64,000 nucleotides of DNA, taken from positions 62,001-126,000 of the forward strand of contig JANTQF010000019.1 in the NCBI GenBank assembly GCA_032988165.1, read 5' to 3'. The notes below the pieces were generated by a model. It ran no database searches, was not told the DNA's origin, and saw only the letters and a program-made list of their open reading frames with translations. Source of the stretch: Emmonsiellopsis sp. PD_33. Its lineage: Eukaryota > Ascomycota > Eurotiomycetes > Onygenales > Ajellomycetaceae. Shown in pieces: positions 21,186-34,345 of this stretch (position 1 is the stretch's first letter; each line of letters begins with the position of its first letter). The translations under genes and the position numbers were made by a program.

Positions 21186-24100
21186 CTAACCCTCCTTAAT
21201 AGCCCTCACATACTCAGCCGCCCTCGCTTTAACCTCATCAACCATCTTCTCATTCCCATTGCCGACCTTCTCCTCAAACGCCAACCACTTCTTAAAGAAG
21301 AACTTGGCCTGCTTATCCTTCAATTTCTTCGGGCCGGTCTTCGTTCCATCCATCGCAACACCGTTACCCAATCCCAGCGCCCTCTCAAATAGCCTCCTCA
21401 CCTGCTCGACATCTCCAGCCTTGATTTCCAAGTCAAGCAGCACATTCCACAAGTCAGCGCGCTTGGGGAAAGAGGATAGGAGTCCCTCGAAAATAGTTCG
21501 GCCGCGCTCAACGTCGCCGTTCGGCGAGCGGAATTCGAGTTGGCCGAATTTAGAGGTGATGTCGACGTGGGTGTGGGATGGTAATGATTGGATGGCACGG
21601 GGGAGTAGGGCGCGTCCGCGCTCGGGTTCAGCAAGGGTGTCAAAGAGAAAGTTGGCGTAGTTGAGGTAGAGGTTAGGGGATGGGGAGAATTTCTTCTTCA
21701 GTGTGGTTTGGAAGAGTTCATCGGCTTTCTGTGGGTAGTTGTAAGTAAAGGGACGTTTAGAAATTAAATGGGCGGGGACTCAGAAACTTACCTCTGTCTT
21801 TCCAGACTGGATGTAGATGCTAGTCATTCGTTCATGTATTTCCTGGGCATCATTGTATTGGCAAGCGCGTTTGAACACTTCGTCGAGTGTCTCTTCGTTT
21901 CCAAACGTATTCTCCAGATTGAGTAGCGCAACCCAGACGTTGAATTTCTCCGTATCTTGACCAATGCTGATGGATCGAATAGCACGTTCCGCAATCTCTC
22001 GGGCCTTATCAACCTCGCTAAGGGTTAGTTGGAAGGCCATGTACTGCAGCCAAAGCAAACTCGAGTCTGGTTCTCCAAGGAGTAGTCGCTCGAAGTCCGC
22101 TACGGATTGTGGTCCGTTGGCATCGAGATCTCCCGTTCGGTCAACTTTAATCTCTGGTTTCCGATGCTTCTTCTTTTTCTTTGCCGCTGCCTGATCGTCA
22201 GAATCCGAGTCGGAATCATTGGCCTCGTCAGCGCCAGTGGTAGCATCTCCAGTCCAGTCAAACCCAGAAGTAACCAGGCCTCCGGTAGCGGCGGTTTCGG
22301 TACCAGTCATTTCGATATCCTCGTCTTGGTCCTCACTGCTATCACTCTCTCCATCCAGATCTTCCAAATCGACGCCGCCCATTGAAACGTCGTCGCCAGA
22401 TTCGAGCTCCAGATCGATTCCGCCATCTTCTTCGCTTTCGCTCACGTCTTGGTCATATTCTTCCTCGCTGCCCTCAGCCTCGGAGTCCTCCTCACTGTCC
22501 TTAAAGTATGATGCCTTGAGTCCAAGAGAAATGCGTTCCTTCGCTTGGTCGATCTTGATGATCTTAGCCTTGACAATGTCACCCTTTTCGAAAAGCTTTC
22601 TCGCATCCTCCACTTTCTTCTCCGCCATTTCTGAGCGATGGCACAGACCGCTAAGGTTGGCAGTTCCGTCAATGACGATGAACGCCCCGAATTCCTCAAC
22701 ATTGCGGACCTTTCCGGTAACAATCTGGCCGCGTTTCAGGTCCTTGATCGTAAGTGGCGTCTTGTAATCTGGATCAAGAACAGACTCCTTCAGGCTCATT
22801 TGGAGCTTATTGTTTTCAACATCCGCCAGGATGATCCTACCGCGAACGAGCTGGTCGACCTGGAACTCGTTCTGCCACTCCTTGAGATATGAATCCGAAA
22901 GATCTGAGATACGAACGTAGGCCGTCACATTATGTCCTAGCGTGACGAAAAGGCCATTGTCTGCAACCCTCCGCACAAATCCGCGAACGACATCATTGAC
23001 CTTCAACTGGCTGATTGATGATATCTCTGGGTCCTGGATGGGGAGGGACGAGCTGAGAACCTTAGAGGGCCGGACTGAGAGCAAGATCTTCTTATTGGGA
23101 ACATCCACATCAGCAACGCACACACGAAGGACTTCGTTCTTATGGAACTCGGCAGGGTTAACTTTCGAGTAGTCATCAGCCATGTCAATCAAACTGATGG
23201 CACCAACGGTAGTGTCGCTCAGCTGGACAAGGACCTGACGTTCATTGACTCTGGTGACTCGTCCGAGCAAGATCTCTCCCTTAGAAAAGTCGGAGATGGT
23301 CATCTTGTTTGGAGCGCTGCCATGCTTGGCACTAAGATCCAACCGATTCTTATCTGCATCAACAGCAGTGACATGAACCTTGACAGCAGATCCAATAGGG
23401 AAATTCTTAGAGACATCGCCAACAAGAGACAGATCATCCGAAAGATCGGTAACTCGGAGCCTTCCTCGAACGTTCGGAGAGAGGTTGATCCAAAGGCAAT
23501 CATCACCAATATTGTTAACGAACCCGACCCATGAAGACCCAACTTGGACATTTTCGAGGGTAAGAGGGTTAAAGTCGGTTGCTTCAAGGGAGCTAGATTT
23601 CGTAGTAAGTTCGAAAACGGGGTACTTTCCGGTACGGTGGCTAATCGGCAAAAATTTGTGGCTGCGGGCATCGTGGACACCAAGAATCCGAACTGGGAGT
23701 ATTTGTTTTGCCTTGAAGAATCGGAGAGGCTGCTTTCGGTCCTTGATGGCCTCCCAGTTATCAAACACCTCCGACACATCGATACGACCTTGGATATTAT
23801 CCGCAAGCTGTACGTTTATCTGGGTTTCCTTGACAGAAACAACCTTGGCCTTGGTGACTTTGCCATAGGTCAGATCGTCCAGAGACTTTACATCGTCATC
23901 GACAGGGTTGATAGATGACTGGTTGGCATTATTGGTGGGCTTTACACGACCAGATGCACGCTCAGTACTTGATTGGGTCTCTTTCAGGGTCAATGTAAAC
24001 CTCCGACGATCATCCTCGATGGAATATACGGAAAGAGTAATGGGTTGCGATCGAATATATCCAAAGTCGGTTCGTTTTACGTGTTCATCGTCGATGAGAC

Positions 24101-26752
24101 GTTTCGGGGCGAATCCGGTAAGACCCCCCAAGAACTCCACGAATAAACCGTCTGCAGTGATGTTCTTCACGAATCCAGTCACCTTGGCCCCTTCCTTCAG
24201 GTCTTCGAATTTGGCGGGCAAAGAGCCTTGCTGGTGGGATTGTTTGAGGCTTGGCTTGTTGGTTACCTTGATAAGCCGATGAGCCTTGTGCATATCGAGA
24301 ATCAGAAGGTCGTTAAGCTTTTGCCCAACTCTGATACGACCAAGGGCGGATCCATTTCTCGAGGCCTGACCATCAGCAACGTGTTCAGCGTTAAGTCTAG
24401 CAACCAATCCAGAATCCTCAAGTCTCAACAGCACATCTTCGCTGGATTTTTCAAAGACCGTACCCGAAACAACATGCCCGGGATGGATGTTTTCGAACGC
24501 GGTTTTATAAGTCTCCGTGAAGGTCGAGGGGTCCTTGCAAGAAACAACCAACTTCCTCGATTCAGCGTCAACATTAAGTGCATGCACACTCACAACTTGC
24601 CCAATGGTAAAATGTTGGGCAGGATCCTTGATGTATGCTTCACTCATTTCCGAGACAGGGAGGAAACCGCGAACTTCTCCGTAAAATTGAACAATAGCAC
24701 CATGAGGCTGGAGGCTAATGATTGTTCCTGGAGATTGGTTTCCTGGCAAAATGTCGCTATAATCTTTCCAGATGGCCGATTCGCTGTTCAACAATGACTT
24801 TTTCAAGGTCAGTCGAAGTTGGCGTTTCTCCAAGTTGACCGAAAGGATCCGAGCAGAAACCTGACCCCCCTCACGGAATTTCTTTTCCGGGTGTTGTAAT
24901 TTGGCATCCGACATATGCATGCCAGGAACAAGGCCAGAAATGCCGTCTGCAAGGGAAACAATCAGCCCGTTGATGCCCTCCGGTCCAATAAGGAGCTTGT
25001 CGATCTTTCCCTTTACTACGGCACCCACTGTGACGTCTTCAAGGCGGAGGAAAGGCTGGTCGATGACTTTCCTTTCGAAAGAGAGTAGATATAAATTATC
25101 CAGCGGGCTGAACCCGACGATTCTTGCCTCGTGAGTCGTATCGATCCTATAGGGGCCGTCCACGGGCGATATACTCTCCACTTTCCCGTCTGAAAGTCTA
25201 GAAATGTGGACGAATCCTTGGTGGCTACCGTTGAACTGAACATATATTCCCAACCCCGGTTCTACCTTGGTGACATTAGCGTCGCTGACGATAGCCGATA
25301 TGAGAGGGGAATCCTCCGGTGCTGACTTTCGCTCGAGAACTGTAGGGGAGAATTTGACAACGTGGTCCAAAATAGAAAATCCAAGTTTCGCAGGCTCTGC
25401 CGTTGGGAATGTGCAGGTAAGTCTTCCCTTTATCTTGGCACCAACATGATACTTCGTTTCAAGGTCGTCTTTCCCAGTAGTCGATCCAGAATGGACCATG
25501 TCAACGACTGCGTCTAGCATTCCCATAATCTTGCCCGCCATACCAGTTGGCGACACTTCCGTCAGAAGAATCTCAGCCGCTGTTCCTGGAAGAAAGGAGT
25601 TGATAGTTGGTGCAGTAGTCAAATAATGGGATTTTTTAATAGAGCCGGCAATTGGGAGGTTTGCGGACAGCTTAATCACCGTACCGTTTGCGTTCTGTCC
25701 AGTGACAACACACAAAAATACCGAACCCTCCTTGATATTCGACACATCAAGATCGTGAGGGATTTCTTTTGTCGACATGAACCCTTTGATTTGACTGTCC
25801 TCCAATCCTATATCCATGACCAAACCATGATCTTCCACACTCAATACCGATGCCTGAACGGTGGTGTTGACAACCAAATCAGATTTCGAAAGACCAGAAT
25901 TCGCCTGTCGAGGATCCACGGAAAGCTCGATGTGTTTCTTGCCCTTGGTTTTGCCATTGCTCGCTTCGGTTTCGGTCGAAGTAACGGAGGCTCGAAGGTA
26001 CTGGCCAAGTTTGAAGTACGACTTCAGGTCGAGGGCATCCTCGTCATCGGACTCGTCCTCATCGTTGTCGTCACCCTTCAGGAGGTTCTCGATCTTTTGG
26101 CCAAGAGTGCTCGAAACTGCGGTCAACGGAATGTAGCCTGTTAAATTGTTTGGAAGCGACAGGCCGATATCGTGCGCATTGATGCTAGAGACTTGGCCAA
26201 GCACTTTGGAGCCTGGAACAATACGCTGTAAAAGTTAGATCCTGCGAAACAAGTTGGCATTCACAGCAGAATAAGGTAGATAGGTACCTTGTAGTTGAGA
26301 CCCTCGATGCGAACGCCTTGTTTAGCGGATTCCTCCGAAGACTTCTGCTTCTTGGACTTTGCCTTCATTTTCTTGCTTTTGTTCTTGTTTAACTGCTTCG
26401 GAGCGCCGTCTTCCATCCCGTCCTCGCCCTGATCATCCCCGCCGGCCGGAACTCCCTTTTGTTCGAAGAGCACATCGCGAGTTGCTTGGATCTGGATTTG
26501 CTTATGCTCGAGCGGTGTTAGAGCACTGGCACCACCACGAGGGAATGCGGGTTCCTCCTCTCGCAAAACTGAAACTGCTGGAGCTTTCGAGGGCGCCTCT
26601 GACGAGTTCTTGGGCTTGTCCGCAGACTCCTTCGGCTTCTTCACGTTTTTCGCATCCTTGCTGCGTTCGCCATCGGCAACCTTGACTTTCTTTTTTGGAT
26701 GGCGAGGGCCCTGCTCCTCAGAGGCATTGCCCTTCCGCTTGAAAGGAGCCAT
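21186..26752 (-). CDS. RRP5: rRNA biogenesis protein RRP5
   Basis: This is an 1813-residue nucleolar factor needed for 18S and 5.8S pre-rRNA cleavage. Exons: 26752-26288, 26225-21792 and 21728-21186; the introns (62 and 63 nt) are both phase 0. The first junction rebuilds LNYK-RIVPGSKVLGQV, the conserved entry to the S1 array. Residues 1-150 are a Lys-rich nuclear tail. About a dozen S1 RNA-binding repeats follow (typical VSARILSVNLEKRQLRLTLK and GFVKNITADGLFVEF units). An acidic linker (EEDSEAEGSEEEYDQ) comes next. The C-terminal part (about 1455-1813) has HAT/Suf helical repeats (LQYMAFQLTLSEVDKAREIA, WNVLLDLEIKAGDVEQVRRL). The start MAPFKRKG was preferred over an upstream in-frame Met at 26812 because fungal homologues begin this way. 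Length fits the family. Divergent from CDT2. Confidence 0.96.
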
Positions 26753-27207
26753 CTTCGCGGAGAAATAGCCAGAACAATTGAGTGTTTCTAGCTCTGATGT
26801 CTCTCCATCCAAACCTTTGAATCTTCCCAGGTGCGATCAGCAAAAAAATCAAAATTTCTGGATTAGGCAAAGCGCGGTTCGGGAAGCGCACGCCGACTGC
26901 CGAGCCCAGACACTCACCGCCTGCCTGTTTGGGCCTAGCGCGGGTGGTTATACTGCCTCCGCGCACGGGCCACACGCGCGTCACGGGCAGCGCCAAGAAG
27001 CGCCAAGACATTTATCGACACGCCTCGCGAGACGCATCGAGCATGGAAGTTTCGCGACGTGGAGAGCCGCATCAATTTCAACTTCAACCTCGACTCCAAC
27101 TCCAATTCCCCCACGCCTCACCCTCTCGTTCCTCCTGTACACGCCCATTCCAGATACGCCCCTCAATGCATTAGACCCGTCCTCCTAAATACACACTGTT
27201 TCGAGTT
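26753..27207. promoter_or_regulatory. RRP5/CDT2 divergent promoter
   Basis: This 455-bp shared upstream region is CG-rich near CDT2, with CGCG-containing words such as ACGCGCGT (26974-26981) and CTCGCGAG near 27025. An A/T block (about 26841-26856) lies near RRP5. CGCG cores resemble MBF-type (MCB) sites known for S-phase genes, but no exact ACGCGT was found. Confidence 0.5.
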
Positions 27208-29510
27208 ATGGACTCTGTTCCTTGTTCCTCCTCGTCTATATATATGAACTCAGAACCCCCGCATGGCTCGCAAGATACCCTTCCCTCGTCCCCTCCCAGG
27301 TTCAATCCTCCCTCGATACCCTCCTCGCCTCCACGCACAAAAACAAGAAAGCCTCCTCCTGTAACCCCCAGGTCTTTTAGACGGTTCTTCACCCCGCGTT
27401 CTGCTCTTGGCGCGCTCTCAAGTGGTGGTAATGACCGCCGGACCCGCCATGTCTTGAAGGATATAAACTCCCCAGCATTGAACCGGCTGGGACCAGCCTT
27501 TGCGAAAATATCAGACAAATCTCGGAATGAGTCCCTAAAACCGCCAACACATGATGCTGTATCAACCCCACGCAAGAAGAGAAAACTGTCTTTCTCTTCA
27601 AGTCCGCCCCTCCAATCCTCCCCATTGAGGCGGGTCCGCATTGCACCAACTATTCACAACGATATCGACTCGAGCCCAAGCAGGCCCAAGGTGGATGATG
27701 TTGCTATCGAGCCGGATCGTCGATCGGATGCACCCAAAACCAAACCTGTAGTAGCACCGGTACCTTTACGCCGGTCTAATATTCTTCAGACAACCGTCCC
27801 ATTATTCATGCGTAGCCTTTCTGATACGAGGTCGAGAAGACTGACACATCGAATCGACTACGGTACAGGTGTGTTACTGGATTATTAGATCTATTTTAGG
27901 CTATCATTCACTCCAACTAACTGGCTATCTTGGAACAGGCTGGCGGGATGAAGTATCCAGCTTTTATAGCTTGCCGGATGATCTCCACCAATGCTCGTAC
28001 TCTGACCAGCGAGGGACCCGTCTTGCACTCCCATTTTGCACTGCTTCGTGTCATAGTACGTTATATTACTTGTCCCATCCTCTTATTCATATTTCATTCT
28101 AATTCTTTTCCAGCCAATTCCCTGGTGGCAATTGGAGATGAGGAAGGCGGAGTCAGATTATTAGACTCGGCAAAGGGCGTAAAGGATGGCTTCTCAAAAG
28201 CTTACCTCTCGTTCCAACCCCATACGAACTCGATTATGGATCTGGAATTTTCATCAGATGACAGACTGTTGGCAACCGCATCGGGAGATCAATCATCACG
28301 AATAATTGATATGCCCACCCAAACCGCGATCTACTGCCTATCGAAACATGTTTCTTCTGTCAAGCGTGTGCAGTTTCAACCTGGTACTAATGATAATGTA
28401 GTGGCCACATGCAGCCGTGATGGCAGCGTGAATATCTGGGATCTCCGCTACAAATCCTACGAGAGGCCAGCAATGCAGCTGCGATGCTCTCTTGCCTCAG
28501 AATCAGATGATACAGCAAGAGTATCCTCCATAAAAATGAAATACCCCCAGGTATCCAACAGCATCTGGCCCGCACATTCGGAGAAGCCTCGAACCAAAAA
28601 CGGCACCGAGGCTGAAGCCCTCGCCCGCCGTGACGACATCTCAGTAACCTCCGTCGCCTTCCTTAACCCCGGCCGCGAAAACCTCTTCGTCACAAGCAGC
28701 GAATCAAATGCCTGCGTAAGACTATGGGACCTCCGGACCACCTACTCCCTCCGTCGCAAAACCCCTGTCCCTCTCGCCATCACCCGCCAGCCAGACAGCC
28801 ACGAAAAATACCGGCAATTCGGCCTGACATCAATGGCTTTCAGCGGCGACGGAAGCAGACTGTATACCCTCTGCCGCGACGGCAGCGTGTACGCCTACTC
28901 CACCTCCCACTTAACCCTAGGCAGCTGCCCCGAAATGGCCCCTTCAAATCCCAGTTTCAAACGCTTCCCCAACGAAGAAGCCAAAACGGGTCTCGGCCCA
29001 CTTTACGGCTTCCGCCACCCACGTCTCCAAGTAGCAACATTCTTCGTCAAACTCGCCGTCCGCCGTGCAGCAGATGACAAGAGCGAACTGCTAGCCGTCG
29101 GCAGCAGCGATAACTGCGCCATCCTCTTCCCTACCGACGAGCGATACCTAACCCGCAGCAGTAACAGCAACAGCAACAACCTCACCAATCCCAACCCATC
29201 ACGGACCCCACCCCGCCGCCCGGGCCTGCGCAGGGCCCAGTCTTCCGGCGTTGGCATCGCTGGCCGCCTTGAAGACACCATCCCCATCTACCAGCACGGG
29301 GCGGCGTTGGTAGCGGGCCATAAGAAGGAGGTGTCTGGTGTTTCGTGGACGAATGGGGGTGAGCTTGTCACTGTTAGTGATGATTTGCATGCGAGATGTT
29401 GGCGGGAGGGCGAGCGGGGGAGGGATTTGAGGGTTGGTGGGGATGGGGAAGGGAGGAGGTGGCATTGCGGATGGGCGGATTTGAAGGATTCGGGGGATGA
29501 TGAGGAGTGA
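27208..29510 (+). CDS. CDT2: CDT2-type WD40 protein, CRL4 ubiquitin ligase adaptor
   Basis: Three exons, 27208-27868, 27939-28055 and 28114-29510 (introns 70 and 58 nt), give 724 residues. Joins read IDYGTGWRDEVSSFYSLP and CTASCHTNSLVAIGDEEGGV, as WD40 blades require. Residues 1-215 are disordered and Ser/Pro rich with many SSPP/TP sites. A WD40 propeller follows: LATASGDQSSRIIDM, NVVATCSRDGSVNIWDLR, LFVTSSESNACVRLWDLR and LYTLCRDGSVYAY. WDLR endings are DWD-box motifs that bind Ddb1. This arrangement fits Cdt2, which with Cul4-Ddb1 destroys Spd1/Cdt1-type proteins in S phase. The orthologue name is inferred from architecture; another WD40 DCAF is possible. Confidence 0.82.
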
Positions 29511-30078
29511 GTATGGTGAGGAGAATTTGGTTTATTTGTTTGTGTGGGGTTAGTGGGCAATTGGAGTTATGATTTTTCTTTCTCTTTTTTATGGGTGTAT
29601 TGGAGTGGAATTTTGGCAAGGAGTTCTCGGGTGGTGGAGTTGAATTTTTTGGTCCCTTGATATCGATTGCCTCTTTTCGGAATAGATGAAGGATGATAGA
29701 GAGCATGCATGCATCATTAAATGCCAGGCAGCCTATAAAGATGAACTATCCCACTGTTACAGAGAAGATGACCGCAGAAATGTGTCAATCTGGCTGCATA
29801 TCTCTGGTATATAATGGATGGACACCCCTATTCACAAGTGTGAAAAACGTATTATGTGGAGAAAAGAAACATTTCCAGCAATTATATGATAGATTATCTC
29901 TTTCTTTCAAAAAAGTCTGAACTTTTCCTTTTCTCTTATTCCCCATAACATCAACAGAAAGAAAGAAAGAAATCATATCAGGACCCATCAAACATATACG
30001 TGGTATCAACCCTGCCCCTCCCCCACACACACCAACAAAAGGGGGGTCGGATTATGTATTCAAATCAAAAGTTTCCCC
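29511..30078. other. CDT2/CCT1 convergent 3' region
   Basis: No gene in 568 bp. T-rich and C-rich low-complexity words are present (for example around 30012-30045), but nothing that can be named. Confidence 0.6.
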
Positions 30079-32068
30079 CTAATGTCCGTGTCCATCATCC
30101 TCAGCCCTCTGCTCAGGATCCAGCTTGATCAACGTATCAATCCGCATGATCGCAATACAAGCCTCGACCGCACTCTTCAGCTGCTTCACCTTACTCATGC
30201 TAGGCTCTAGCACGCCGTTCTTGACGGAATCGACAACCCTGCCCTTCATCAGGTCCAGGCCGTAATTCTTGTACATCTTCTTCTTGGCGATGGCTTTCTC
30301 TTCCTCGTTGGCGTCACCTTCTTGGACACGCTGGGAGAGGGCGTGGCGGACGCGGAGCTGGGCAACGAGCTCAGACGAGTCCTTGGCGGCGTTGACGGCG
30401 AGGGTTTTGGGGATTACGAGGAGGGATTGAGCAAATTCGCCTATCGCAAGTTGTTCTCGGGAGCCCTGGGGGTATGGAGTTAGTATGGGGGGCTTCATCG
30501 GTAAGGCCACGGAGTCGGAGTCAACTTACTACTGTGACAGCAAATTCCTCGAGGTAGATGTGCAGTGCAGTTTCGACAGCACCGCCACCGGGAACAATGC
30601 TTCCACTTTCTAGAGTCCGCTTGACAGCGCACAGGGAGTCGTGGACGGAGCGCTCCATTTCATCGAGCTGGAAATCGTTTGATCCACGAAGGATGATCGA
30701 AGCAGCAGTGTGGACCTTGGTTCCCTTGATCAGGATACACTCGTCATCGGATATCCGCTCCTGCACCACCTCCTCTGCGTGACCCAAGCTAGAGGCCTCG
30801 AATTTCTCGTCACCATTAAGATCGGACAGGGTGCTGACTAGCGTAGCACCCGTAGCCTTCGCGATACGTCTAAGATCTTCCTTCTTACACCGTCTAACAG
30901 CTATGGCGCCCTTCTCCACGAACATCTTCAGGCAAAGGTCGTCGATACCCTTGGTGGTAAGGATGACGTTGGCACCGGCCTTGAGGATCATCTCAATTCT
31001 CTCGAGAACAATCATAGACTCCCGCTCACGGATCTTCTCCAGTTGTTGTGGGTCATCAATTGTGACATGCACACCAAGCTTCATTCTCTCCTTTTGAAGG
31101 TTCATATCGAGACAGGCGATCTTTGCATCGGTGATCCGAGTTTTCATAGCCTGTGACGCAACTGTGCAGTTAAGCGCATAGCCCTTCACAAGCATGGACT
31201 CTGTGGCGCTCTTTCCGTGAGCTTTAAGCAAGTTCACCGCCTTTACAGGATATTTAACCTCATTTTTTTGCGTCGTGGTTTTCACTGATTGCATGGCGTC
31301 AACCACCATGTTGGCGAAAAAGTCGCTATCAGAGCCTATGATCTTGCTAGACATCGAAGTCTTTGCAATGTTTACCAAACTGTCCCGTCCAAGATGTTCC
31401 ACCTTCGTGCTGATGTTTTCGTTCATATATTTTACAGCCTCGCGGAGAGCCAACCGATATCCGGTAATGATAGTAGTGGGGTGTATTCGGTTCTTCATCA
31501 GCTCGTTCGCTCGTCGCAGAAGTTCGGATGCAATCAGGACAACGGATGTGGTTCCATCACCGACCTATTCAAGTCAGCTTGCGTGTAAGTAAGGTTAAAG
31601 AGGGGTAAACTCTACCTCCTTATCCTGTTGTTGTGCCAGGTCCACCAGGATCTTCCCCGCGGGGTGTTCGATATCGAGCAAGCTCAGAATGGTGGCTCCA
31701 TCGTTGGTAACAGTAACATCCTACAATCTCCCCGTCAATATGGATATGACGAATATAATAACAAACAGCCAGTATTACTTACTCCGATGTCATCCACCAT
31801 CATCTTATCAAGGCCGGAGGGGCCAAAGGAGCTCTTCACCACATTGGCAATGGCTTGGGTAGCCAGCACTATCCAGCAGCCGGTTAGTAATCTGACAGAG
31901 GGGCCGATCTCAGCGTTACATACCATTCTGGTCCCGAATATCAGAACCGCTGATTTTCTGTCCTCCAAGAACTGTGGGACGCCATTAGCTACCAAGACCA
32001 ACCGACGAGCGAGGAAGAAGCTCACAGAGAGTGCCCGCATTGCGAGGTGCCTCGAAAATTCCCGCCAT
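30079..32068 (-). CDS. TCP1: T-complex protein 1 subunit alpha (CCT1)
   Basis: This is the alpha subunit of the cytosolic CCT/TRiC chaperonin that folds actin and tubulin using ATP. Six exons: 32068-32026, 31971-31924, 31868-31783, 31720-31616, 31564-30530, 30465-30079; all introns are 51-104 nt. Total 567 residues. Joined N terminus MAGIFEAPRNAGTLFLGGQK is typical of fungal TCP1. ATP-site motifs: VTNDGAT (63-69) and GDGTTS (96-101). Alpha-specific sequence includes NRIHPTTIITGYRLAL, ALNCTVASQAM and VPGGGAVETALHIYLEEF. The first three coding exons together cover only 59 codons. It shares a short upstream region with prolyl-tRNA synthetase. Confidence 0.97.
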
Positions 32069-32327
32069 AGTAAATCAACGAGTCGCGGAGGTGGTGGTGG
32101 GTGGTGGTAGAAGCTCGCTGGTGATGTTGCTGCCAGAGAGTTTGGGACTTTTTGATGCAAGCGTGGGCGAGGTTGGCGATTCTGCCGCGCCAAGGCGGTG
32201 AGGCTTTTTTTAAGCCGCCATCCCACCTCCAAGTCCGCGATATTTAGATGACTCCTCGTCAACCCCAGCTTCAATTCCCGTAATCCCACCCTCGATCCGT
32301 CTCGACGCGATATCCTGCCATCTGGAC
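32069..32327. promoter_or_regulatory. CCT1/ProRS divergent promoter (259 bp)
   Basis: Only 259 bp separate the two divergent start codons, so both translation-related genes must share it. It has a C/A-rich (GT-rich on minus) block near 32085-32110, CG-rich words and a T run at 32204-32211. No specific factor site is claimed. Confidence 0.6.
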
Positions 32328-34345
32328 ATGTCCGCGCAACAAGCCCCAGACCTCGTCGACGCTCCAGCAGTTTCCACCCCCGCTGGAACCCAAGCCCTTC
32401 CTGATCGCACGATGGACCCCGCAGCTGGAGGGGAAGCCCCCCCAGCCGGCGAGCTGTCCAAAAACGCCGCCAAAAAGGCTGCCAAACAAGCGAAACAGGC
32501 TGCTGAGAAGGCCGAAAAGGCTGCGAATAAGGGTATCGGCAAAGCGGAGTCTAAAAAACCAGCTACAAAAGCTCCCAAGAAGAAGATCGACGGTGCCGCG
32601 CTGATAGGTATCGATGTCGCAAAGGAGGATGATTTCTCGGGCTGGTACCAGCAGGTCCTATTGAAGGGAGAGATGTTGGACTATTATGACGTGTCGGGCT
32701 GCTTTATTCTCAAGGTACCTCGCACCAAGACATACACCCTTTTTTGACCTAATATCTAACTAACTGAATGTGCCTCTTTTTAGCCTCACTCGTTTTTCAT
32801 TTGGGAAACTATCCAGGAATGGTTTAATGCTAAGATTAAGAAGATGGGTGTTAAGAACTGCTCGTTTCCCCTATTCGTCTCCGAGGATGTTTTGAAGAAG
32901 GAGAAAGATCATATTGAAGGCTTCGCTGCCGAAGTCGCCTGGGTCACGCATGCGTAAGATCTTTAACCCAATTTATTTTGGTTGATGATGTACATGCTAA
33001 CATCTACGAAAGAGGAAACTCTCCATTGGAGAGAAAGATTGCCATTCGCCCCACTTCGGAAACCGTCATGTACCCATACTATGCGAAATGGATCCGAAGC
33101 CACCGAGACCTCCCCCTCCGTCTTAACCAGTGGAACTCCGTCGTCAGATGGGAGTTCAAGAACCCCCAGCCATTCCTCCGCACTCGTGAATTCCTTTGGC
33201 AAGAAGGCCACACCGCACATTTGACGGAGGATGCTGCCCGTGAAGAGGTGCTCGAGATCCTCCAGCACTACGCACATGTTTACGAACAACTCCTTGCAAT
33301 TCCTGTCATCAAGGGCCAGAAGACCGAAAAGGAGAAGTTTGCCGGTGGCCTCTACACTACTACTGTCGAGGGCTACATTCCAGCCACGGGTCGTGGTATC
33401 CAGGGAGGAACTTCTCATGGCCTGGGTCAGAACTTCAGCAAGATGTTTGGCATTACCGTCGAGGATCCATCAGCGAAGCCCGAGGAGAAGAAACCCGCCC
33501 TCCACGTCTGGCAAAACTCGTGGGGTCTTTCCACCCGTGTCATCGGTATCATGGTTATGGTACACGGTGATAATCGCGGACTGGTCCTTCCCCCACGCGT
33601 TGCAGATGTTCAGACTGTGATCGTGCCGGTCGGCATCACTGCCAGAACCACCGATGAAGAGAGAGCCACGCTATATGCTGAGATCGATGCGCTTGCCACT
33701 GTCATTGAAGCTGCTGGTGTTAGAGTTGAGGTCGACAAACGGGAGTACTCCCCAGGCTGGAAATTCAACGACTGGGAGCTCCGTGGTATCCCACTGCGGC
33801 TTGAATTTGGTCCTGGCGAGTCCAAGGGCCACTTTGTCACCACTTCTCGCCGTGATATCCCGGGTAAAGATGGCAAATCCACCATTGCCATCCCTGATCT
33901 AGGCACTGCTGTCCCAGCCCTCCTTGAGACTATCCAGGCCGATCTTTACAAGCGAGCTGAGGAATCCTTCCAGTCGCACATCAAGCAAATCACCAATTGG
34001 GATGACTTCACCCCTGCCCTCAATGAAAAGAACCTCTGCATGATACCCCACTGCTTGACGGAACAGTGCGAGGATGAGATCAAGGATATGAGCGCCCGCA
34101 AGGTGGAGGAGGAGACCGGCGAGGCTCAGGACGCGAGAGCGCCAAGCATGGGTGCGAAAAGCTTGTGTATCCCCTTCGAACAGCCTGAAGGTATCGAGAA
34201 GGGAGTCACGAAGTGCGCAAATCCCAACTGCAAGAACTTCGCTGAGCAGTGGTGTTTGTTCGGACGTAAGTAGCATTTTTCCCCTTTGTTATTGGCCGTT
34301 ATATTCTCGGGATTCTAATCCGTGTCGCATATAGGTTCGTACTAA
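32328..34345 (+). CDS. Prolyl-tRNA synthetase, cytosolic, archaeal/eukaryotic type
   Basis: Four exons, 32328-32714, 32784-32953, 33013-34265 and a last exon of just 11 nt (34335-34345), encode 606 residues. The last join restores the family ending FGRSY. The enzyme charges tRNA-Pro. An Ala/Lys-rich N-terminal extension (about 45-90) precedes the class II core, with RPTSETVMYPYYAKWI, NSVVRWEFKNPQPFLRTREF (motif 2) and NSWGLSTR (motif 3 region). The anticodon-binding domain begins near VQTVIVPVGI. The C-terminal domain has the Cys set (KSLCIPFE, KCANPNC, WCLFGR) seen in ProRS of eukaryote/archaeal type. No YbaK editing domain is fused. Divergent from CCT1. Confidence 0.96.

Noticed and set aside
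26753..26812. Upstream in-frame Met of RRP5
   Set aside because: It would add 20 residues not typical of fungal Rrp5; MAPFKRKG is the usual start.
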